Origin: Paraburkholderia caledonica NBRC 102488
GTDB taxonomy: Bacteria; Pseudomonadota; Gammaproteobacteria; Burkholderiales; Burkholderiaceae
Direction of reading: 5' to 3'
Assembly (NCBI RefSeq): GCF_000685095.1
Contig: NZ_BAYE01000033.1
Location: 1-59,525 of the forward strand
Length of the DNA: 59,525 nucleotides
Shown: positions 53,007-59,525 of the stretch, one piece after another
Layout of the letters: every line of letters starts with the position of its first letter
Position numbering within the stretch: position 1 is the stretch's first letter
Program-made: the position numbers and the translations under genes
Notes under the pieces: model-generated
Told to the model about the DNA's origin: nothing
The model's database searches: none
Seen by the model: only the letters and a program-made list of their open reading frames with translations

Positions 53007-54230
53007 CTATCGGCTGGCTTTTCCGAAACCAGCCTCATGCAGGAAGCTGCGAACGGTGTCGCAGAATTCCAGCGGATTCTCGGTCATCGGATAATGACCC
53101 GTGCCGGCCAGCACTGCGATCTTGCTGCCGGGAATGCGCGAAGCCGCTTCCTCGACCTTTTCCTGATAGACAAGCCAGTCAGCGTCGCCGCGAAGCAGCA
53201 TGACGGGCGCCTTGATCTTGCCTACCTCCGAGCGCTTATCGAAGTTCGCGTAACCAGTCAGATCGCCGCGCATGACTTCCGGCGTCGTGCGTGAAATCTG
53301 CCACACGACTTCTCTCGCCCGGTCAGGCGGAGTGCGATAGCCGGTCATCGAGCGCGACCACGCGCCGATGATTTCGGTGCCGTTCATGAGGAGCATATCG
53401 AGGAAGAACTCAGAGACAGTCGGCGTGTAATCGGCGCCCTCGGCCGAGATGATCGCGGAGTACGCCTCGGGACGACGTGACCCAAGTTCCAGCACCAGAT
53501 TGCCGCCCATCGAACAGCCCATGATCGCGGGCTTTTCCAGGCCGAGAATGTCCATCAGGTGTTCGTTGAATTCCGCATGACGCGTCAGGCTATGAAACGG
53601 ACCGTCTGCGGGCAACTCCGTCTTCGAGTGGCCGGGAGCATCGACTGCGATGACCCGGAACTCGTCGGATAGTCCGTCGAGTACATGCCGGTACATAAGC
53701 GTGTCTTGCGAGGCCGCGTGGAAGCACACAATCGGATGCCCTTCGCCTGCTTCCTCGTAGTAGACGCGGATGCCATCGACCATGACATAGTGGCCGGTCG
53801 TTTCCTTGCCTGACGGTCGCGGACCCGGCGAAAACGGGATTTTTTCGATTTGACCCGACTTGCCGACACGCTTCATCGCATCGAACGCACGCGCCATTAC
53901 GTCGACGTATTGCCACGCCGCGACGGTATTGCCTTCGAGCGTCAGCCTGCCCATTCCAGGCGAAAGCGCCTCAAACCAGTCGATCTTGCCGTCGACGACG
54001 CGCTGCCATTCTTCGTCTGGTCCCGCGACGACGATGTCTGCGCCCAAGGGGGTGCCATCCGGGAAAACAGCAACGACTTTGCCGGCCAGTACGGCGAGGG
54101 TAGAGTAGCCGCTGTCATGTTTGAACTGGATGCGACCGTCGAAGTATCGCGCTGCGCGCGTCCAGTCCTCGTCGCCGTTAAGTTCGGTAGCGAAATCGTT
54201 CCACCACTTGGTGTCAGAAAGCTTTGACAT
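53007..54230 (-). CDS. Two-domain alpha/beta hydrolase (N-terminal SCP2-like domain plus hydrolase)
   Basis: 407 aa; CAGGAGATGCATC precedes the ATG. Residues about 1-115 form a separate module (WWNDFATELNGDEDWTRAAR, FDGRIQFKHDSGYSTLAV, GPDEEWQRVVDGKIDWFEAL) resembling the SCP2-type lipid-binding fold. Residues about 145-407 are an alpha/beta hydrolase: VCFHAASQDTLMYRHVLDGL, VIAVDAPGHSKTELPA, nucleophile elbow GCSMGG, acid loop LLRGDADWLVYQ and His in AGTGHYPMTENP. The helper domain may present a hydrophobic ester or a beta-diketone-like substrate. It lies 143 bp downstream of the cupin gene in the same direction. Confidence 0.85.
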   Translation of the reverse strand: MSKLSDTKWWNDFATELNGDEDWTRAARYFDGRIQFKHDSGYSTLAVLAGKVVAVFPDGTPLGADIVVAGPDEEWQRVVDGKIDWFEALSPGMGRLTLEGNTVAAWQYVDVMARAFDAMKRVGKSGQIEKIPFSPGPRPSGKETTGHYVMVDGIRVYYEEAGEGHPIVCFHAASQDTLMYRHVLDGLSDEFRVIAVDAPGHSKTELPADGPFHSLTRHAEFNEHLMDILGLEKPAIMGCSMGGNLVLELGSRRPEAYSAIISAEGADYTPTVSEFFLDMLLMNGTEIIGAWSRSMTGYRTPPDRAREVVWQISRTTPEVMRGDLTGYANFDKRSEVGKIKAPVMLLRGDADWLVYQEKVEEAASRIPGSKIAVLAGTGHYPMTENPLEFCDTVRSFLHEAGFGKASR

Positions 54231-54373
54231 GATGCATCTCCTGATTTTAGGGTGTCCTGTGAGAGACAGTTTTCTTCACGACAGGGAAGGGTCTCCGGAG
54301 CGCCTGCCACAACCTGCGCTGATATCGATGACCGACGACCGCCTCCCGATCGCTGCTTTAAAGAATCGAGGGT

Positions 54374-54916
54374 TTATCTAATGAACTGCTTGACGTAATC
54401 CGCGCCCAGGCCGATCTCTTCATAGTAGCTGCGCGCCGCTTCGATCTTCGTGAAAACGTCTTCATAGCCGACAGCCACGCCTTGCGGATCAACGTAGGTA
54501 TAGCCTCCCGTCACGTGAAACCAGGTGATCATCTCTTCGACGTCTTCGGGAACGAAAAGCGTGTGCGTTTCACCTGCCGGTTCGTGCGCGTAGGAGTTCA
54601 GTTCTGCGACCCAGTCATGCTCCAGGTAATACCAACGCCCCTTGAGCACCATCGCATGGACAGGACCGGTGTGCCGGTGACGCGACAGCACGCCCGACTG
54701 CCGGACGCGAAGGAGATTCACGTAGTAGCCCTGGCTCGCGCAAAGAAGCAGCGGCTTGAACGACACCGTGCTTGTCATTGGCACCCACAGTTTGTCGTCC
54801 TCGAGCCATTTATCGAGAACTCCGAGATGCACAATGTCCGGGGACATGAATGCTGGTTGCGGAAGTTGATAGGGAACCGCAGCTTCATCGCCGCGCTTTT
54901 CCGATACGGTGGACAT
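54374..54916 (-). CDS. Cupin dioxygenase resembling 2,4'-dihydroxyacetophenone dioxygenase
   Basis: 180 aa from the ATG at 54916 (AAAGGAGCAGAGC upstream). Single cupin domain with metal ligands in SRHRHTGPVHAMVLKGRWYY and GETHTLFVPEDVEEMITWFH, followed by GYEDVFTKIEAARSYYEEIG. This pattern is that of the DAD family, whose characterised member cleaves 2,4'-dihydroxyacetophenone to 4-hydroxybenzoate and formate with Fe and O2; many relatives are uncharacterised. A ring-side-chain C-C cleavage is the best guess. The neighbours (hydrolases, transporters) support an aromatic ketone pathway. Confidence 0.8.
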   Translation of the reverse strand: MSTVSEKRGDEAAVPYQLPQPAFMSPDIVHLGVLDKWLEDDKLWVPMTSTVSFKPLLLCASQGYYVNLLRVRQSGVLSRHRHTGPVHAMVLKGRWYYLEHDWVAELNSYAHEPAGETHTLFVPEDVEEMITWFHVTGGYTYVDPQGVAVGYEDVFTKIEAARSYYEEIGLGADYVKQFIR

Positions 54917-55045
54917 GCTCTGCTCCTTTAACTCTTCATACGTTGAAGTTGCTACGCTCACGCCGGTCCGCGCGTCGCGAGCGCCGGGGACTTTTTGATG
55001 GAGCGTCGTGCGCTTCGGGGGTTATTGACCGCATTGACTGCGTTG

Positions 55046-56434
55046 CTACTGGACATTGCAGACGGTCTTCGACACCAGAGCGCGATCGTGCTTGCGAAAC
55101 CAGCCGGTCGTCTCACGGGTAAAAAACGCCGTCAGGAAAAACGCGATCACCATCAGTCCTGCGATGAAATACAGCGCATTGTTGTAGCCGCCCGCGTGCC
55201 CGAAGCCACCACCTGCACCGATCAATGCGCCGATCACGAACGGACCGAAGCCACCCAGGTAGATACCAACGTTAATAATCGAACCCGCGATCCCCGTGGT
55301 GCCTGGCTTGGTCGAATCGAACGCAATCGCATAAACGAGAGTGTATGGAGCGTTCAGTGCAAACCCTGCAAAGAGCTGGATCGCGACGAGGGTCCCCAGG
55401 CTCATGTACGAATACTTGAACAGCAGCATGCCGACCGCCAGCCAGATGAAGACGATCATCAGGCACAGCTTTCTGCCAAGACGATCCGAAATCCACCCCC
55501 AAACAATCTGGCCGACGCCCCCGGTTATGGTGAACAGCACGCTGTATGCGGCGGCTTCGGCGAAGTTGTAGTGCGCGACGAACGCAAGGTACTGGGGTAG
55601 CCAGAAACTGATGCCGAAATAGCCCACGATGGCAAGCAGCGAGACCAGTGCAATGACCGAGATATTCGGATTTTTCATTGCGACGCCAAACGATCCCTTG
55701 GGTGCACCGGCGCCGTGCTCGAGGTCGGGGGACAAGGGTGGTGTTTCACCAGCCGCAGTGACGTGGGCGTGGAACCTGTCGTAGCGTTTTTCGCTGCAAT
55801 ACCACCAGTACAAGGCGAACACGATGACCATCGGGATCGGAAAGAGCAGGAACGCGATGCGCCAGTTTTCCGGGCCGTAGATGCTCAACAGCGCGCTAAT
55901 TGCAAAGCCGCCGATCAGCGTGCCCCACGGATAGCCCGTGTGATGAATACCGAGTGCAAGACCGCGGCGCTCCTTGGACCACCATTCGGCGAGTGAGGTC
56001 ACTTCGATAGATTCGCCCGCTCCACCAAAGGCGTGAGAAAGCACCTGCAGCGCGACCAGCACGCCAATCGACGCAGTCAGGAGATTCAAGCCGGTCAGAC
56101 AGGTGAACAGTGTGTAGCCGATAACGATCGGCAGATGGCGATACTTCCTCCGCCAGCCATGGCCGCCCTTATCGGCCCAGATCATGGTCGGGATGGCGAT
56201 CAACGCTGTCGACATCGTGATGATCGTCGCGTACAGACCTATGGTTGCTGCGCTTGTGCCAAACTCCTTGGTGATGGATGGCAAGACGACAAACAGCATC
56301 TGACGCGAGTTGGCATCCATCGCGTACACCAGCCACAACAACAACAGCGCCATCCATGATTCGGGAGCCACCATCCGTCTTTTCGGTGGCGCGGCGAGTC
56401 GGCCCGACCCGACGCCTTTATCTACTGTCTCCAT
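55046..56434 (-). CDS. MFS transporter of the anion/aromatic-acid type
   Basis: 462 aa from the ATG at 56434, with GGAGG 5 bp upstream; an ATG four codons earlier is possible. Twelve membrane helices, with landmarks LVYAMDANSRQMLFVVLPSI, IPTMIWADKGGHGWRRKYRH, AFGGAGESIEVTSLAEWWSK, ERRGLALGIHHTGYPWGTLI and VWGWISDRLGRKLCLMIVFI. The ANSR/GWRRKYRH and EWWSKERRGLALG motifs resemble ACS-family importers of organic anions. First gene of the leftward catabolic operon, directly behind two LacI-type operators. Confidence 0.9.
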   Translation of the reverse strand: METVDKGVGSGRLAAPPKRRMVAPESWMALLLLWLVYAMDANSRQMLFVVLPSITKEFGTSAATIGLYATIITMSTALIAIPTMIWADKGGHGWRRKYRHLPIVIGYTLFTCLTGLNLLTASIGVLVALQVLSHAFGGAGESIEVTSLAEWWSKERRGLALGIHHTGYPWGTLIGGFAISALLSIYGPENWRIAFLLFPIPMVIVFALYWWYCSEKRYDRFHAHVTAAGETPPLSPDLEHGAGAPKGSFGVAMKNPNISVIALVSLLAIVGYFGISFWLPQYLAFVAHYNFAEAAAYSVLFTITGGVGQIVWGWISDRLGRKLCLMIVFIWLAVGMLLFKYSYMSLGTLVAIQLFAGFALNAPYTLVYAIAFDSTKPGTTGIAGSIINVGIYLGGFGPFVIGALIGAGGGFGHAGGYNNALYFIAGLMVIAFFLTAFFTRETTGWFRKHDRALVSKTVCNVQ

Positions 56435-56924
56435 TGCATCCTCCATATCTTCGACCTTGGCGCCGCATGTCGCCCGGTTACAAAAGCAGGTGCCTTGCTA
56501 TTGATGAAGCGCTTCATAAAAGCGACGTATGTCCGCGCCTTGACGGAGGTGTCATACGTCTCTCTTTGAAGCGCTTCAAGTTTGGTCGCTGAACTAGGAA
56601 TCTGCAAAGGGGGTTTTCCCTAGCGATGACTGCCCGATGACTTCTCTTTGGTAGGTGTATACGCCGGGGTTGACTCGGTCAACCGGCAGTGTCAGTCTGA
56701 AAGCGCTTCAAAAGACGGTGACGTTGACGGTCGGCGCCTTTAAAAATATTTGCGCATGGGAGCGCCAGAGCTTGAATGTGAAGCGATTCAATCCGGTCGG
56801 CGCAACGTGGCCGTTGGCCGCCGGGCCGGCTAATAGCGCTGACGGCTTCCGTCCGAGGAAAGTCGTCGGAGCAGGGCGGGGTACCTCCCCGCCTTACCTA
56901 ACAGTTCATCTGAAGGAGCGCGAC
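56435..56924. promoter_or_regulatory. Bidirectional promoter region with four LacI-type operators
   Basis: Operators: ATGAAGCGCTTCAT (56504-56517), TTGAAGCGCTTCAA (56566-56579), GAAAGCGCTTCA (56699-56710, one mismatch) and TGAAGCGATTCA (56779-56790, one mismatch). The leftward promoter is probably TTGAAG (minus strand, 56579-56574), 17 bp, TATGAC (56556-56551), with its -35 inside the second operator. The rightward promoter is probably TTGACG (56724-56729), 17 bp, TATTTG (56747-56752), with one operator upstream and one downstream. An inverted repeat GACGTATG/CATACGTC (56524-56531, 56553-56560) overlaps the leftward -10. No gene is present. Confidence 0.8.
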
Positions 56925-57761
56925 ATGTCGGAAATTACGAGGTCTCAAGGGAAGAACATGGAAGTGAACGGCACGACCCTATGGGTCGAGGACACCGGCG
57001 AAACGGACCTTCCAGTCGTACTGTGCCTGCACTCGTGCTTTCTGGACGGAACAATGTTCGACGGCCTTGTTCAGGCGGCTGCGGGCAAATTCCGGGTTGT
57101 CCGTCCGGATTTCAGAGGGCAGGGCAAAAGTGCCCTCGACGCTGTCGATATCATCACCATGGACAAGTGCGCCGATGACATGGAGGCATTGATCGACAGG
57201 ATGGGCCTTAAATCGATCAACGTCATGGCGCAGTCCATGGGCGGAGACGTGGCCTTTCGACTCATTGCTCGCCGGCAGGAGCTCTTCCGGTCCCTGGTCG
57301 TCGCGGGCTCCTCGGCTTGCGGCGAGCCCCCGGAGCAGGGCGCACGATTCGCGCAATGGGTCGTCGATGCGGGCGAAAAGGGATTTACAGGCGAAATTCT
57401 CGACATGACCATGGAAGTGATGTTCGGCAAGACTACCCGCCACGATCCGGAAAAGCAGGAAATGGTGGCCTACTGGCGAGACCGCATCGCGGCGTTGCCA
57501 AAATCGCTGCGTCCGGCGATGAAGGGCGTCATGCATCGTGAGAGTTCGGTACACCTGTTGCCGTCCATCAGGATTCCGGTGCTGATCATCAATGGCGAAG
57601 AAGACATGCCGAGGCCACCTGCATGGTCCGACGAAATGAAGCGCGAGCTGCCGAGCGCCAAGCTGATGCGGCTCAGCAAGATCGGTCACAGCCCGACCCT
57701 CGAGGCGCCCGAGCAGGTTATTCCTGCAATCATCAACTTCTACCTGGATCCGCGCGTCTGA
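56925..57761 (+). CDS. Alpha/beta hydrolase
   Basis: 278 aa from the ATG at 56925 (GAAGGAG 6-7 bp upstream); the frame upstream to 56655 covers the operators and is not coding. Core motifs: VVLCLHSCFLDGTMFDGLVQ, VVRPDFRGQGKSALDAVD, nucleophile elbow AQSMGG, acid loop VLIINGEEDMPRP and His in KIGHSPTLEAPEQV. It resembles enol-lactone/3-oxoadipate-type hydrolases. Controlled by the LacI-type operators and divergent from the MFS-cupin operon, it probably acts on a related intermediate. Confidence 0.88.
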   Translation: MSEITRSQGKNMEVNGTTLWVEDTGETDLPVVLCLHSCFLDGTMFDGLVQAAAGKFRVVRPDFRGQGKSALDAVDIITMDKCADDMEALIDRMGLKSINVMAQSMGGDVAFRLIARRQELFRSLVVAGSSACGEPPEQGARFAQWVVDAGEKGFTGEILDMTMEVMFGKTTRHDPEKQEMVAYWRDRIAALPKSLRPAMKGVMHRESSVHLLPSIRIPVLIINGEEDMPRPPAWSDEMKRELPSAKLMRLSKIGHSPTLEAPEQVIPAIINFYLDPRV

Positions 57762-58294
57762 CGACGCGGTGCGCGGCGGCTTTGATGGCCGGCGTGGGTT
57801 TGCACGCGGTAATCCCGGTCGTCTACGCAAGCCGCCTGGCGCGGTTTCCCTACGGGCTGCTGCGGTCACTTTGTGCTGACTGGCTCTTCCAAAGCCGCCT
57901 CCGCAAACCCTGAATGACGCCGCCGACAGGCCTCGGCGGCTGGCCACGCATAGCGATGCGCGTGCGTTATATGAAACGCTTCATAAGAAGCTTTTCACCA
58001 TGCACCGGGAGATCTGCTCGAACGAAGATCGGTGTTTACACGTAGTGCTCGCTACGAAGCGCGAAAACGCTTTTTAAGTGCGCTTCATTTCTATAGTATG
58101 ACATCTCGACAACGGCAGTCGCACATGAGTCCGTGCCAGATTTGAAGGGTTTCATAGACATCACACGGTTCGCCATCATCGGGAAGCCGGATGCGCTCGT
58201 GTGCGATGCTTCTTGCGGAACGGCCTCCAGCCGGTTGCAGTCCGTGGCTCAATGCTTTCAAATATGAAGCGCTTCACATAAAGGAGACATACAA
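57762..58294. promoter_or_regulatory. Promoter region of the second binding-protein gene with LacI-type sites
   Basis: No gene is supported. LacI-type sites: ATGAAACGCTTCAT (57971-57984, one mismatch) and ATGAAGCGCTTCAC (58264-58277, core TGAAGCGCTTCA perfect). A half-site GCGCTTCATT lies at 58080-58088. A -10-like TATAGT is at 58092-58097, with no strong -35. The second operator lies 17 bp before the start codon, so it would block early transcription or translation start. Confidence 0.65.
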
Positions 58295-59503
58295 TTGCGC
58301 TCAAGAATGAAAATCCTCATCTGCGCCGTCGGCGCCATCAGCGGCCTGCTGGCAGGTGGAACGCACGCGGCGGATCTGAAGATCGGAGCGATGTACCCAT
58401 TCAGCGGCGGCCTTGCGCTGTTGGGCGACGAAAGCTTTCGAGGGGTCGAACTGGCCGTCGACGAGCGCAATGCCGCCGGCGGCATCAATGGCAGCAAGAT
58501 CGTGCTGGTGAAGGCTGATGCCGTAGACGCAAACCAGGCGGTAGGCGAAGCGCGTCGGCTAACTTCGGTCGTGAACGTCACCGCCATTTTCGGCAGCTAC
58601 TCATCCGCGGTGTCATCGGCTGCAACGCAGGTGACGGAACTTGCTGGCGTGCCGTACTTCGAGTTGGGCGCAGTTTCCGACAACATCACAGCGCGGGGCT
58701 TCAAGTATCTGTTCCGCAGCAATGCTACGGCCAGGAATTTCGCTGACCGTTCGGTCGAGGCGGTGGTCAAGGTAATTGCACCGGCGCTGAACGTCGACCC
58801 GAAGACCTTGAAGGTCGCAATTATTGCGGAGGACGGTCCATACGGAACGTTGGTCAGCGGCTACCAGAAGGAAGGCGCGAAGAAGGCCGGACTTAATGTA
58901 GTCGAAGTGCTGCCTTATTCGGCGAAGAGCGTTGACCTTTCGTCGTTGATTCTCCGACTCAAGGGCGCCGACGCCGATGTCGTCTTGCAGACCTCGTACC
59001 AGAACGATTCGATTCTCTTTTTCAGGCAATCCGCACAAGCAGGATATAAGCCCAAAGCGGTTATCGGGTCTGGCGGCGGATACTCGTTGAGCGATACCGC
59101 GAAATCGCTTGGCGCTCAGATCGAAGGGGCGTACGACGTCGATTTTCCGCAAGTTTCCATCAACCCGAAAGGCGCTCCAGGACTCGATGCATTTGCGTCC
59201 GCGTATAAGAAGAAGTTTGGCTCGGAGCCACGCTCGGGCCATAGTCTCGTGAACTACGTGGGTGCAAAGGCATTCCTCGATGTGCTGGCCAGTGCGCATT
59301 CAACGGACAAGGACAAGATTCGCGAGGCCGTGTTGGCCTACAGGAAAGCGACTGGAACGACGGCCGCAGGATGGGGCTTCCAGTTCGCCGACGACGGGCA
59401 GAACCAGCTCGCGACGACAAATCTCATGCAGTGGCAGCAGGGAAAACTTGTGACCGTCTATCCCGCGGACGTCGCAATCGCCAAGCCCATCACTCCCCGA
59501 TAG
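58295..59503 (+). CDS. ABC transporter substrate-binding protein, branched-chain amino-acid/aromatic type
   Basis: 402 aa. TTG start at 58295 is favoured because AGGAG lies 8 bp upstream; the in-frame ATG at 58307 is 20 bp away from it. Signal peptide at about residues 1-25 (VGAISGLLAGGTHA). Peripla_BP_6 (LivJ-like) features: LKIGAMYPFSGGLALLGDES, FRGVELAVDERNAAGGINGS, AIFGSYSSAVSSAATQVTEL, AGVPYFELGAVSDNI. Such receptors often bind aromatic acids in Burkholderiaceae. Its permease and ATPase genes are not in the window and should follow beyond the right edge. An operator overlaps its leader. Confidence 0.9.
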   Translation: MRSRMKILICAVGAISGLLAGGTHAADLKIGAMYPFSGGLALLGDESFRGVELAVDERNAAGGINGSKIVLVKADAVDANQAVGEARRLTSVVNVTAIFGSYSSAVSSAATQVTELAGVPYFELGAVSDNITARGFKYLFRSNATARNFADRSVEAVVKVIAPALNVDPKTLKVAIIAEDGPYGTLVSGYQKEGAKKAGLNVVEVLPYSAKSVDLSSLILRLKGADADVVLQTSYQNDSILFFRQSAQAGYKPKAVIGSGGGYSLSDTAKSLGAQIEGAYDVDFPQVSINPKGAPGLDAFASAYKKKFGSEPRSGHSLVNYVGAKAFLDVLASAHSTDKDKIREAVLAYRKATGTTAAGWGFQFADDGQNQLATTNLMQWQQGKLVTVYPADVAIAKPITPR

Positions 59504-59525
59504 TCGTCCATTCACCTTCAATAAA

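Overview
The window looks like part of a large plasmid or other secondary replicon of a Burkholderiaceae bacterium (Paraburkholderia/Caballeronia/Burkholderia type). This is inferred from the high GC content, the RepB-type initiator, iteron origin and parABS set next to a VirB-type secretion locus, and the dense mix of LysR, TetR, MarR and AraC regulators with efflux and catabolic genes. No rRNA, tRNA, CRISPR array or prophage was seen.

Backbone (1-10 kb). virB8-virB9-virB10 run leftwards off the edge (virB10 is cut). A KorB/ParB-type DNA-binding gene follows. Then comes a scarred segment: a truncated gene of unknown function, the tail of an IS3 transposase, a ParB-like fragment beheaded by that IS, and a decayed second copy of the unknown gene. 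A Rep_3/RepB initiator (leftward) faces parA-parB (rightward) across an origin with about eight CCTCACCT iterons, five of them on a 21-22 bp period, plus inverted copies nearer parA. Two perfect parS-like palindromes lie just behind parB.

Degenerate and mobile region (10-25 kb). About 2.7 kb carries no gene I can support. It is followed by a 4.6 kb Tn7-like element (tnsA, frameshifted tnsB, intact tnsC/tniB, broken tniQ) with recognisable terminal repeats and no cargo. After an unassigned stretch come a TetR-controlled glutathione S-transferase with matching operators, an exported alpha/beta hydrolase and a dienelactone hydrolase. A graveyard follows: a RND outer-membrane lipoprotein fragment, a thiolase remnant, an IS3 remnant, an EF-hand protein and an IS5 fragment.

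Redox, efflux and regulator region (25-47 kb). It holds a lipoprotein hydrolase, a MarR-led cluster (NTF2-like protein, aldo/keto reductase, GST) with a convergent AraC regulator, a complete RND tripartite pump, and several regulator/oxidoreductase modules (LysR, TetR, quinone oxidoreductase, MFS, SDR, NmrA-like). A palindromic operator, ATGTGCAATTGCACAT and variants, flanks the MarR gene and recurs twice about 18 kb away upstream of the NmrA-like/SDR pair. This suggests one MarR regulon in two pieces.

Catabolic region (47-59.5 kb). An apparent leftward operon encodes an MFS carrier, a cupin resembling 2,4'-dihydroxyacetophenone dioxygenase, a two-domain alpha/beta hydrolase and a complete sugar-type ABC importer. 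A hydrolase and a branched-chain-amino-acid-type binding protein face rightwards. Six TGAAGCGCTTCA-like sites, the hallmark of a LacI/GalR repressor, sit at the three promoters, but no LacI gene is in the window. I infer a repressed uptake-and-degradation regulon for an aromatic ketone or ester; the substrate is not visible from sequence.
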